NCBI GenBank assembly: GCA_029213005.1
Contig: JARGPI010000031.1
Location: forward strand, 1-64,000
Length of the DNA stretch: 64,000 nucleotides
Direction: 5' to 3'
Source of the DNA: Verrucomicrobiales bacterium
Lineage (GTDB): Bacteria; Verrucomicrobiota; Verrucomicrobiia; Verrucomicrobiales; DEV007
Shown here: positions 24,313 through 32,694 of the stretch, piece by piece
Layout: every line of letters begins with the position of its first letter
How positions within the stretch are numbered: the stretch's first letter is position 1
Position numbers and translations under genes: made by a program
The notes under the pieces: model-generated
The model's input: only the letters and a program-made list of their open reading frames with translations
Told to the model about the DNA's origin: nothing
Database searches by the model: none

Positions 24313-25620
24313 ATGCCTTCTTCCTATTCGTACATCAGCAGATCCCTTGCGAAGGCGTTTGTGCTCGGTGCGATCCGTGAGGAAGATATGATAGCTCACG
24401 CGGCGGGACTCTTTTTCCGTGATTCAGACACGCCTGCCTGGCTGCCGCCGCTGGCCCGACACGTGGAAGCTGCCTTTGCTGACTGCGCTGTCCGCCCGAT
24501 GTGGGCTGAAGTTTGCGATGAAATCGTCGAGTGCGAGGTCTTCAATGAGGCCTGGGACAAAGGCAAGGCTTCACTCGGCTCAACACGCGTGCCCGTCGCG
24601 GCAAAAATGGTGCCCGGTCGTGGAGCCCCTTCCCGATGGCAGGTTCCGGACGCGACCGATTCAGCGGAGTTAGCGCGGGTTCTCGAGCTGCATCTTGATG
24701 ATCTGGGTTGGCTTTCTTCGCAATCCGGGATGACCCGGCACTACCACCTGAGGTGGCACCGGAAAAAGGGCAATCCCAACGCCCGACTGATAGAGATACC
24801 CAAGCCAATGCTGAAAGACACTCAGCGGATCATTTTAAATAAAATTCTAGATTCGATCCCGGTTCATGAATCCGCCTGCGGTTTCCAAAAGGGGAGATCG
24901 ATTATGGATTTCGTAGCTCCCCATACCAATCAGGAAATGGTTCTGAAAATGGACCTGAAGGATTTCTTCCCGTCGATATCATCGAGCCGGGTGTTCCGAC
25001 TGTTTATGACCGCTGGGTATCCTGAGTCAGTAGCAGGTAAATTGGCTGATCTCTGCACCAATCGGATTGACGAAGAGCTGACCGATGATTCCAATCTGGA
25101 TCCATCGACCCGTCGAATTCTCCAGCAAAAACATCTCCCGCAGGGGGCTCCCACATCTCCGGCTTTGGCGAATTTGATTGCCTTCGGTCTTGATTGTCGA
25201 TTGGCGGGTTTAGCTAGATCTGCGGGTATAAACTACACTCGATACGCCGACGATTTGCTCTTCAGCGGTGGAAACGGCTTTAGGCGACAGTGCCAGCGGT
25301 TTCATCTCAAGGTGTTAACCATTGTCATTGAGGAGGGATTTCGGGTGAACACTCGTAAAACCCGCTTTATGCCCGGGAGTCAGCGACAAACAGCAGTTGG
25401 TCTCGTCCTCAACGAGAAACCAAACCTGAGGCGATCGGATTTTGATGAGCTAAAAGCGATTCTGACCAATTGTGTCAGGCAGGGATGGCGTTCCCAGAAC
25501 CGTAAAAACCACGATGCATTCCGCTCTCATCTTCAGGGGCGAGTTGGCTGGGCCCACCAGGCAAATCCCGAAAAGGCGGAGAAACTGTGGCGGTTGTTCG
25601 AGCAGATTGACTGGAGCTGA
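24313..25620 (+). CDS. Retron-like reverse transcriptase with N-terminal extension
   Basis: A 435-residue protein. The RT domain spans about 150-415: fingers motif ARLIEIPKPMLKDTQRIIL (157-175), ACGFQKGRSI (188-197), catalytic Asp214 in LKMDLKDFFPSI, LPQGAPTSPALANL (275-288), and the active site YTRYADDLLFSG with Asp313 and Asp314. Retron landmarks are present in altered form: the region-X NAxxH reads FVAPH (200-204) and the VTG triplet reads AVG (361-363). No maturase or endonuclease domain follows, which argues against a group II intron. Residues 1-140 form an extension without a match that I recognise; myxobacterial retron RTs such as Mx162 carry an extension of similar size. The structured leader just upstream supports a retron. 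No effector gene is obvious. Confidence 0.85.
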   Translation: MPSSYSYISRSLAKAFVLGAIREEDMIAHAAGLFFRDSDTPAWLPPLARHVEAAFADCAVRPMWAEVCDEIVECEVFNEAWDKGKASLGSTRVPVAAKMVPGRGAPSRWQVPDATDSAELARVLELHLDDLGWLSSQSGMTRHYHLRWHRKKGNPNARLIEIPKPMLKDTQRIILNKILDSIPVHESACGFQKGRSIMDFVAPHTNQEMVLKMDLKDFFPSISSSRVFRLFMTAGYPESVAGKLADLCTNRIDEELTDDSNLDPSTRRILQQKHLPQGAPTSPALANLIAFGLDCRLAGLARSAGINYTRYADDLLFSGGNGFRRQCQRFHLKVLTIVIEEGFRVNTRKTRFMPGSQRQTAVGLVLNEKPNLRRSDFDELKAILTNCVRQGWRSQNRKNHDAFRSHLQGRVGWAHQANPEKAEKLWRLFEQIDWS

Positions 25621-25631
25621 AAAAATACAGC

Positions 25632-26078
25632 TCACCGTTTCCGCCGCGCATCGAGCCAGCGATTCATCTCGCCCTGGCTTCGTTCGATACGTTCGTGCAG
25701 GGCGGTGGATGAAATGGCTCCGCCTCCGGCCGCGATGACTGCGTCCTGAACGGGAATATCGTCTGTGGCGACGATGATCTCATACTTCTCAGCGTTCCCG
25801 GTGGCGAGACGCTCGATCACGGAATCGGCCGAGGAGTTGGTGCTCGAGAAAATGACCTGAATACTGCCGGGCTCACGCTCTTCGGTCATTTTTGAGCCCC
25901 GGCCGTCAAAGACGACGACGACCCGGTCATCGCTGAAATCCTGATACGCTTCGAGTATTTTGATCAACTCGCTGTGACCGGATGCCTTTCGCCGGGTGAA
26001 TATCTTGAGCAGTTCAGGCCAGGCGTGGATAATATTATTCCCGTCCACCACGAGAAATGATGGGCGGGAATGATTCAT
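25632..26078 (-). CDS. NYN-domain (YacP-like) ribonuclease
   Basis: A 148-residue protein with a PIN-like NYN fold: FLVVDGNNIIHAWPEL at residues 8-23 (Asp and Asn of the active site), RVVVVFDGRGSK near 52-63, and EIIVATDDIPVQDAVIAAGG near 99-118 with the second acidic cluster. YacP/Rae1-type relatives cleave mRNA or rRNA at the ribosome. The gene is tail-to-tail with the reverse transcriptase (11 bp between stops) and 30 bp downstream of the basic-tail protein gene on the same strand. It is probably a housekeeping nuclease, but an effector role next to the retron-like unit cannot be excluded. Confidence 0.8.
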   Translation of the reverse strand: MNHSRPSFLVVDGNNIIHAWPELLKIFTRRKASGHSELIKILEAYQDFSDDRVVVVFDGRGSKMTEEREPGSIQVIFSSTNSSADSVIERLATGNAEKYEIIVATDDIPVQDAVIAAGGGAISSTALHERIERSQGEMNRWLDARRKR

Positions 26079-26108
26079 GAAATTCGGGAAATTTCGATCA
26101 GAGGAGAC

Positions 26109-26450
26109 TTACTCCTCTTCGTTTGCTGCGCTTTCGTCAGCAGCCGCTTCCGGCTTTTCTTCGGCTGCTTCCGGCTTCTCTTCAGCAGCTTTCTTGGTCG
26201 CAGTCTTTTTCTTGGCTGCTACTTTTTTCTTAGTGGCCGCCTTCTTTTTAACAGGGGCCGCGGTTGCGTCTACAGTCTCCTCATCCTTCACTTCAGGCTC
26301 TTTTGGAGCAGCTGCGGCAGCTTTTTTGGAAGGTGATTTTTTCTTCTTCGCCCCGGCCAATGCAAGCTGAGCCTTCAGCATTTCCTGCTTGCGTTTGACG
26401 TAAGCTTTCCGGCGGCGACGTTTTTCTACTTTATTGTATTGCTGACCCAT
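26109..26450 (-). CDS. Histone H1-like Lys/Ala-rich protein
   Basis: A 113-residue protein. Residues 1-35 (MGQQYNKVEKRRRRKAYVKR onward) form a strongly basic, non-repetitive head. Residues about 36-95 are low-complexity repeats of KKK, AAT and KKA as in bacterial histone H1-like proteins, and the last 25 residues are acidic (EEKPEA repeats). It probably binds nucleic acid; DNA compaction or RNA binding are both possible. The conserved-looking head suggests a specific interaction rather than pure charge. It is in the same direction as the NYN nuclease, and the two may be co-transcribed. Confidence 0.7.
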   Translation of the reverse strand: MGQQYNKVEKRRRRKAYVKRKQEMLKAQLALAGAKKKKSPSKKAAAAAPKEPEVKDEETVDATAAPVKKKAATKKKVAAKKKTATKKAAEEKPEAAEEKPEAAADESAANEEE

Positions 26451-26563
26451 ATTGGCAGTTCCTGTTTTTAAAATACTTTTCCGAATTTCTCAAATTTTCG
26501 AGATCGGGATTTTAAGGGGCGATTAACGGCATCGCAAGGGGAAATATCGACGATTCAAGGTGT

Positions 26564-28768
26564 TTAGTGATTGAACAAAAACTCGGAGGAATTCAGCAAA
26601 CTCCACATCACTCCGTTGTAAAAGTTGCGGAATTGACCGTAATCGCCAGTTTCGGGCCGTCCGTCCATTATCACGTCCATTTCAGCGGGAGAGGGGGCCC
26701 TCGTCAGGGTCCGGATGTAGAGGGCGCTAATGACCGCCCCGGGATCGTCGGGATGCATTTTCATTAATCGGGGGATCAGGACAGGGTTGCGGGTCAGGGC
26801 CCGGTCGATGGTGACTCCGTTGATGAGATGGAGGGCTTGAGCGAGACTTGCTTCATTATTTGTTTCGCTCGCGAGGCAACTTTCCCGCCGGGCCTGCCCG
26901 AAAGTGGAGTAAAAATAGCTGTTGTGGTTGTCGCCGCGGCCGCCTTCGAACAAATCGATCGCCTTTTTCCGGCTCGATCTCCGGATCGGCTGCTGATAAT
27001 CCATCGCCTGAGCAATGCAGTCGAAGAGAACGTCGGCCCGTGGGCGGCGGAGCAGGGAGTGGGAGAAAAACTCTTCGTCACTGCGATTCGACTCGTTCGT
27101 GGTAGCGGAGAGCTGATAGGTTTGAGAATTACAGATATCGCGGGCGAGATTTCTTAAACTGAAACCGTGGTCTTCGGCGAGGCGGCGACCCAGTTCTTCA
27201 AGAAGCGGTTCGTTGGATGGCGGGTTACTGATTCGGATATCGTCGACCGGGTCGACGATGCCGCGTCCAAAGAAATGTTCCCAGATCCGGTTGGCGAGGT
27301 TTCGGCGGAAGAGTCGGTTGTCTTCTGCTGTCAGCCAGTCGGCGAGCACTCTCCGGGGATCCTCACCGGAAACATCGGGTTCCTCTCCGCCGAGAAATCG
27401 ATGTGGCATGGGCCGGTCGTCCAGTTTGTGGGCGGCGGGCGGGGCGTCGACGTTGACCGAGATCAACATTTCCCGCGCTTCCCGGCCCCGCTTTCGCTCG
27501 ATTCCGGTGAAAAACGAGGTCCAGCCGTAGTAGTCATCCATGGTCCAGCGATCAAAAGGATGGTTGTGGCACTCCGCACAATCTGTCCGGATTCCCATCG
27601 TAACGAGAGCGACATCTTTTCCGAGCACTCCGGGGTCGATGGTATTCGCCTGGGGAATCATCGTGTAGAAATTTGAGGTCGGATTTCGTAAATTGGAACC
27701 GGTCCCGGTGAGGAGGGTATCGAAAATTTCGTTGAGCGGTCGATCTTCGATAAATTGCTCGCGCAACCAGTGAAAATAGGTCCAACCCGCTTTGACCGAG
27801 GTGCCGGCCGCTGGATTGGTGTCGGTCTTGATGCGCAGCCATTCTCCCCATTTTGCCGCCCAGAGTTCCGCAAAATCTTCCCGTGAAATAAGTTCATCGA
27901 TTACCCGCGAGCGTTTGTCCGGATCGTTGGATGCGAGGAATGACTCGTATTCATCAGGGGTGGGAAGCATCCCGGTGAGATCGATCGTCACTCTTCTCAG
28001 AAAGTGATGGTCGTCACTGATAGGGGAAGGGTGGATCCGGAGTTTCTTTAATTTTGAGAAGACCCGTTCGTCGATGTAGTTTTTGACCGGAGGAGGGGAC
28101 CACTCGAACTTCCCTTCCGGTAACACGATGACTTCACTGCCCTCGGTGAAGCGACTGAACCTCGCAAAGACGTGGGCACCCCCGGCCCGATTGGCGGTGA
28201 TGACGCCCTGGTCATCTATCCCGGCCACACCGTCGTTGCTCGACAGGTAGAGACTCCATTTGGTAACGTCCCGCTCTGATCCATCCGTGTAGGTGGCGAT
28301 GACCTTAGTGGTCCGGGTCCCGTTCGGGGCCGAAAACTCCGTGATTTCAGGTTCCAGCCGGATACCTTTCACTTCGGGAGTACCCTCCGGATCCCGGTTG
28401 GCTCCGGCTTTGATCCAGTCGTAAATCATTCGATAGGATTCGGAATCTTTTTTGAAGAGCTCACCCCCCGTGTGAGGGACACTCCCGATGCCTTTCTGTA
28501 GTAACAGGCTTTTAGCCGGATCCGCGACGTTGATCCTGCGACCGGGGTGTTCTTCGATGAGCCGGTAGAGATCACCCTCCGGATCGTAGCCGAATAGAGA
28601 AAGCATAAATCCATCTTTTCCCCGGGCGGCGCCGTGACAATCGCCGGCATTACAACCGTGCTTCATAAACAGCGGCATGACGTCCAGTTCAAACGATGGG
28701 GCTGCATTGATCCGGTTAGTCGTGACGACGAAGATAAACACTATACAGAAACTAAGTAGAGATTTCAT
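26564..28768 (-). CDS. DUF1549/DUF1553 protein with Planctomycete-type cytochrome motif
   Basis: A 734-residue exported protein with a signal peptide (LLSFCIVFIFVVTTNRINA). Near the N-terminus HGCNAGDCHGAARGKDGF is the heme-type CX4CH motif typical of this family. An Ig-like (Big2) segment follows (WSLYLSSNDGVAGIDDQGVI), then DUF1549 (VTIDLTGMLPTPDEYESFLA and DCAECHNHPFDRWTMDDYYG) and DUF1553 (ANRIWEHFFGRGIVDPVDDI). These proteins are abundant in planctomycetes and verrucomicrobia and always accompany DUF1501 proteins; their reaction is unknown, with periplasmic polysaccharide oxidation often proposed. The start overlaps the upstream gene stop by 4 bp, so the trio is one operon. Confidence 0.9.
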   Translation of the reverse strand: MKSLLSFCIVFIFVVTTNRINAAPSFELDVMPLFMKHGCNAGDCHGAARGKDGFMLSLFGYDPEGDLYRLIEEHPGRRINVADPAKSLLLQKGIGSVPHTGGELFKKDSESYRMIYDWIKAGANRDPEGTPEVKGIRLEPEITEFSAPNGTRTTKVIATYTDGSERDVTKWSLYLSSNDGVAGIDDQGVITANRAGGAHVFARFSRFTEGSEVIVLPEGKFEWSPPPVKNYIDERVFSKLKKLRIHPSPISDDHHFLRRVTIDLTGMLPTPDEYESFLASNDPDKRSRVIDELISREDFAELWAAKWGEWLRIKTDTNPAAGTSVKAGWTYFHWLREQFIEDRPLNEIFDTLLTGTGSNLRNPTSNFYTMIPQANTIDPGVLGKDVALVTMGIRTDCAECHNHPFDRWTMDDYYGWTSFFTGIERKRGREAREMLISVNVDAPPAAHKLDDRPMPHRFLGGEEPDVSGEDPRRVLADWLTAEDNRLFRRNLANRIWEHFFGRGIVDPVDDIRISNPPSNEPLLEELGRRLAEDHGFSLRNLARDICNSQTYQLSATTNESNRSDEEFFSHSLLRRPRADVLFDCIAQAMDYQQPIRRSSRKKAIDLFEGGRGDNHNSYFYSTFGQARRESCLASETNNEASLAQALHLINGVTIDRALTRNPVLIPRLMKMHPDDPGAVISALYIRTLTRAPSPAEMDVIMDGRPETGDYGQFRNFYNGVMWSLLNSSEFLFNH

Positions 28769-31248
28769 TTTCTTTCGCTGTCGATTCTTAAAGTTCCGTT
28801 TCCGGTTTGCTGCACAATTTTCTGACCACCGTCAGTGATGACGACTTCACAGGCGATTTCCTGATACTGTCCAACGAGGGCGTCCTTTGAAACTCGTATC
28901 GGAAAAGAAAGGGTTTTGTCGCCGGACTTGATCGTTTGAGCTTTGACCAGTTCAACTCCGGCAGGAAGGCGGAGCAGAGTTGCGGTGGCGTTTCCGGGGA
29001 GAGGACGGATTTCATTTATCTTCGCCTCGATGGTCCCTTCGGTTTGTTTTTCAATTGCGCTGCGGACCAGTTCGATTTCGAGGTAGGGCTCCACGATGTC
29101 GAGGTCAATCGGCGGGCTGGCGACGAAGTGATACCCCGTCCCCCAGGTGCGATCTCCACCTTCGTTCTCCCGGGCGGTTAGAGTGATCGGGTAAGTCCCG
29201 GGGGCAGCTGCTGCCGAAGCGCTCAATCGATAGACGCCACGGGTCTCTCCTTCGGGTATCACTAAGGGGCCGGGTTTTGTGACATTCCCGGGGAGCCACT
29301 GGGCATTGACCTGCACCGCTCCGTTGAATCCATGGGTACGCTCGATCTCTACTTCCAGATCGATGAGCGCGTTCCGGGCCAGCCCGATTTCCGGTTGCTT
29401 TACTTTGACACGGATCGGCGCCTCTTCCACCACAGCAAAAGCGCAGCGGCGGGTTTTATTCCAGATAACCGAGTAGCCGCCCCGTCGCTGAGTTGCGGGG
29501 ACATTGTAGACATAGCTGCCGGTCAGATTTGCATCCGGGTCGACCGGTTTCAGGCTCAGATCAATGAAACCAGCCCACGGTTTCGCTTCGGCATTCGCGG
29601 TGAATGTCACTTGAGCGAGTTTTTGTCCGGGGCTGAGTATCGGGCACTGAAAGGAAACGCCTTTTGGTAGATTATCTGCTACCACTTCGATCGCTCCCTG
29701 GTATTGATTCCCCGGGGCGTCAAGGATGGCGATGGTGTGCTCCACTGTGTTGTTGCGATGTAGGACAAAGGTGTCGCGCTTATTGGGGCTCTCCCGGAAA
29801 TCTTTCGGAAAGAAAATGAATGCGTGGTTTTGTATCGGTTGAAACTCGACTCGATAGATATGATCGGGGCCGAAAAGCCGCTGCGCGTCGACGATGCCCA
29901 ACAGGTAGTCGCCGTCCGCTTCCGGTTCGAAAAGGACCACCGGGTCCATCCGGTCGCGAACCAGGCCGACTCTGTCGTTGCCCCACCAGTCATGGTCTAC
30001 CCAGTTGGAATCGTCCGCCTCGATATCGATCCGGCTTTCGGTCCCTTTAGCGGGACGAATCCACAACTTGGCATCCATTGCGGATCCCAGCGTTGCTGCA
30101 TAGGTTCGAACTCGAAACCGGTCTCCTTTTTTTGCGGTGAAGCGGAACCAGTCGGTTTTTCCTTCGTGTTCGATCCGACCGTTAAAGGCCACCGGTAAAC
30201 TACCGGAATAGACTTGCGCGGACTCCGGGCTGTGATGCTCCCGGCCATCTTCAAGCACGTTTTCAAAGTCCGCGATTTGAATGAGATTCGGATAGGCGGT
30301 ATTTCCGAAGTGGTGGTGAAGTATTGATTTCTCGAACGGTCCGGGATTTTCGGGTAGGGGCAAAATGGTGTCACGGGAATCAAGCGCTTCACCAATCAGT
30401 TCGAGCTTTAATTTGGAGCCCGCAGGTCCTCCCGGGGGGTAGGTGATTGAGGGACGTGGTTCGCTGGAAATGTGGGCGGCGTAGTGGCGAAGCGAACCTT
30501 CAAAATCCATATTCTGGTGGATGTTGATATAGTAAGTTCCGGAAACGGGAACTCGCAGGCTGAGCATGGGATCCATATCGCCGAGGTGGGTGTCATCCGC
30601 ATAGGCAATCTTTGTCCGGTTTGGGTCGAGGACTGTGATCGCAGTATCGGTAATTCCGCGGAAGTGTTCAAATCCGAGGCAGGCTGACCAAACCTCAACT
30701 GTGAGGCGATCCCCTTTTTTCAAATCTACGCGATAGTAATCGTGATCGATCGTGGAGTAGGCAGGGTGGTAGCCGTAGACCGTCGAATTAATTGAAACCG
30801 GTTGGGCCATTTCCGGGGCCCCATTGCTGCGCTTTTCGTCATCGTGTCCGAAACTTTCCTCTGCGACACACGGAAAGGGAGAAACCCAGAATGACAGCAT
30901 TTCCGAGAGCGTTTCTTTTGTTCGAATCCGGAAAAAATGTTCGCCCACCCGGCAGTCTGGATCAATTTTGAAGGTTAAGAGGGCCGCTTCGCCTTCCCCG
31001 GCTTCGAGAGGGGTGAAATTCTGTTCATGATAGATTTCGGTGGTGGCTTCACTGCTTTTTAAGGATATGCCCAGGTCATAGAAAAGGATCTCCTCAATAT
31101 GCTGAAGCCGGTTGCCCTGCAGCAGAACAGTGGTTTCACTACCGCGTTGTCCGACTTGAGGTAAAATTCTCTGAGCGGTTCCGAATTTTTCGGCAGAAGC
31201 GTTACTGATCGCGCCGAAGAGGAGTAGAGTGAGAATGAGCCACTTCAT
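28765..31248 (-). CDS. Secreted pre-peptidase C-terminal (PPC) domain protein
   Basis: An 827-residue secreted protein with a signal peptide (MKWLILTLLLFGAISNASA). After an N-terminal IPT-like segment (RILPQVGQRGSETTVLLQGN) come two PPC-type beta domains, one around DHDYYRVDLKKGDRLTVEVW and a second around KTDWFRFTAKKGDRFRVRTY, then Ig-like strands to the C-terminus. No protease domain is present. It sits between the DUF1549 and DUF1501 genes with 4-bp overlaps on both sides, a common planctomycete/verrucomicrobial arrangement, and probably forms a complex with both at the outer face of the cell. Confidence 0.85.
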   Translation of the reverse strand: MKWLILTLLLFGAISNASAEKFGTAQRILPQVGQRGSETTVLLQGNRLQHIEEILFYDLGISLKSSEATTEIYHEQNFTPLEAGEGEAALLTFKIDPDCRVGEHFFRIRTKETLSEMLSFWVSPFPCVAEESFGHDDEKRSNGAPEMAQPVSINSTVYGYHPAYSTIDHDYYRVDLKKGDRLTVEVWSACLGFEHFRGITDTAITVLDPNRTKIAYADDTHLGDMDPMLSLRVPVSGTYYINIHQNMDFEGSLRHYAAHISSEPRPSITYPPGGPAGSKLKLELIGEALDSRDTILPLPENPGPFEKSILHHHFGNTAYPNLIQIADFENVLEDGREHHSPESAQVYSGSLPVAFNGRIEHEGKTDWFRFTAKKGDRFRVRTYAATLGSAMDAKLWIRPAKGTESRIDIEADDSNWVDHDWWGNDRVGLVRDRMDPVVLFEPEADGDYLLGIVDAQRLFGPDHIYRVEFQPIQNHAFIFFPKDFRESPNKRDTFVLHRNNTVEHTIAILDAPGNQYQGAIEVVADNLPKGVSFQCPILSPGQKLAQVTFTANAEAKPWAGFIDLSLKPVDPDANLTGSYVYNVPATQRRGGYSVIWNKTRRCAFAVVEEAPIRVKVKQPEIGLARNALIDLEVEIERTHGFNGAVQVNAQWLPGNVTKPGPLVIPEGETRGVYRLSASAAAAPGTYPITLTARENEGGDRTWGTGYHFVASPPIDLDIVEPYLEIELVRSAIEKQTEGTIEAKINEIRPLPGNATATLLRLPAGVELVKAQTIKSGDKTLSFPIRVSKDALVGQYQEIACEVVITDGGQKIVQQTGNGTLRIDSERK

Positions 31249-32603
31249 GCGATAATTTCGTTGATTGGTTTACCTCCGTCGATGATCTCGATAGGTCGCT
31301 GTCCGGCGGCCATCAATTCTTTATCAGAGTTGATCCCGATCAATTTGTAGATCGTGGCGTGGAGATCCGCGAGCGGCACCGGTTTGTCGGCGACGTCGGA
31401 TGAAGTGGCGTCGGAGTCACCATAGAATGCGCCGCGTTTCAGTCCACCTCCAGCCATGCCGATCGAGAAAACCCGCGACCAGTGATCCCGACCTGCCACG
31501 GCGTTAATTTTGGGAGTTCTGCCAAATTCCGACACGACCCAGACCAGAGTACTGTCCAGCAAACCGCGCTCTTCGAGGTCGGTGATCAAAGTAGAGAATG
31601 CGTGGTCGAAAGCCGGCATCTGAGTCAGGTAACTTTTCTTGAGATCGGTATGATCATCCCAGGTGCCGTAATTTAGAGTGACAAATCTGGCCCCGGCTTC
31701 GACGAGGCGCCTTGCCAGCAACATTCGCATTCCGGCTTCGGAACCGGTATTCAGCTCAAATTTTCCCAAACCGTATCTTTCTTTAGTGGCTTCCGATTCT
31801 TTCGACATATCGAAGGCATCCTGCACCGGCGCGGAACTCATCATCTGATAGGCTTGCCGGTAGTAGGCATCCATCGTGTCGAGGGGGGCTGTGCCGGTTT
31901 CCAGTTTCCGAAATTGAGCGTTGATCGTTTCCCTCATTTTCTGGCGGTGCTGAAAGGCGGAGAGATCGATGCCATGGGGAAGTTTCAGATCCCTGACCTG
32001 AAATCCCCCGGTTGCGGGATCGGCTCCGGTGGTGAATGGGCCGTATTGGGGACTGAGGTATCCAGTTTCCTCGCCGAGGCCATTCCCGATCGCCAGATAG
32101 CTGGGTAATTCGGTGCGGGGCGGGTATTCATGATTCACGACAGCCCCGATGGTGGGGTGCTTGATCGCCGGAGTCTGACCGTAACCCCGCAGCATGTGGT
32201 AGGAGGCCGCGCCGTGATCCGGGATTTTTCCGATTACGGAGCGGGCCACCGTCAATTTGTCTGCAATTTTGGATATCTGAGGCCAGATTTCCCCGAGTTG
32301 GATCCCGGGAATGGGAGTCTTATTGAACCCAAACGGTCCGCGGTATTCCAAAGGAGCTTCCGGTTTCGGATTCCAGGTCTCCTGAGCGGCGATACCGCCG
32401 GGAAGAATGATCTGGATCACGCTTTTTGCCGGGCCGTCGATACTCTCAAAGTCTTTCTGAGCCGCCTCCAGCTTGAGCATACTCCCCAGAGAAATCCCGA
32501 GCCCCCCGATCGAGCCGATTCGCATGGCGTCGCGGCGGCTTATCCGGTTTTGCTGGAATCCCGGGCATCCTCTGCCGGACCGGTTGGTTCTTGCGCTTTT
32601 CAT
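31245..32603 (-). CDS. DUF1501 protein (Tat-exported)
   Basis: A 452-residue protein. A twin-arginine-like signal (ISRRDAMRIGSIGGLGISLG) lies about 20 residues in. DUF1501 has an alkaline-phosphatase/sulfatase-like core: VIQIILPGGIAAQETWNPKP, then PDHGAASYHMLRGYG, FVTLNYGTWDDHTDLKKSYL, and WVVSEFGRTPKINAVAGRDH carrying the expected metal-binding positions. It is the first gene of the three-gene minus-strand operon reaching 26564. The reaction of DUF1501 proteins is not established. The opposite-strand isomerase gene starts 91 bp away, so the interval 32604-32694 holds divergent promoters. Confidence 0.9.
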   Translation of the reverse strand: MKSARTNRSGRGCPGFQQNRISRRDAMRIGSIGGLGISLGSMLKLEAAQKDFESIDGPAKSVIQIILPGGIAAQETWNPKPEAPLEYRGPFGFNKTPIPGIQLGEIWPQISKIADKLTVARSVIGKIPDHGAASYHMLRGYGQTPAIKHPTIGAVVNHEYPPRTELPSYLAIGNGLGEETGYLSPQYGPFTTGADPATGGFQVRDLKLPHGIDLSAFQHRQKMRETINAQFRKLETGTAPLDTMDAYYRQAYQMMSSAPVQDAFDMSKESEATKERYGLGKFELNTGSEAGMRMLLARRLVEAGARFVTLNYGTWDDHTDLKKSYLTQMPAFDHAFSTLITDLEERGLLDSTLVWVVSEFGRTPKINAVAGRDHWSRVFSIGMAGGGLKRGAFYGDSDATSSDVADKPVPLADLHATIYKLIGINSDKELMAAGQRPIEIIDGGKPINEIIA

Positions 32604-32694
32604 TTGGAATATGATGGCAGGCAGCCGCGTTTCTTAGCAAGATTCCATCCGCTTTTTCTCGAAATGAATTCGGAAACAGTTTAGAGTCCCGGCT

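Noticed and set aside
24313..25620. Group II intron or diversity-generating retroelement
   Set aside because: There is no maturase or HNH domain, no domain V-like RNA after the RT, and no template/variable repeat pair or Avd-like gene nearby.
26077..26370. Plus-strand Ser/Ala/Phe-rich frame
   Set aside because: It is the antisense of the Lys/Ala repeats of the histone-like gene.
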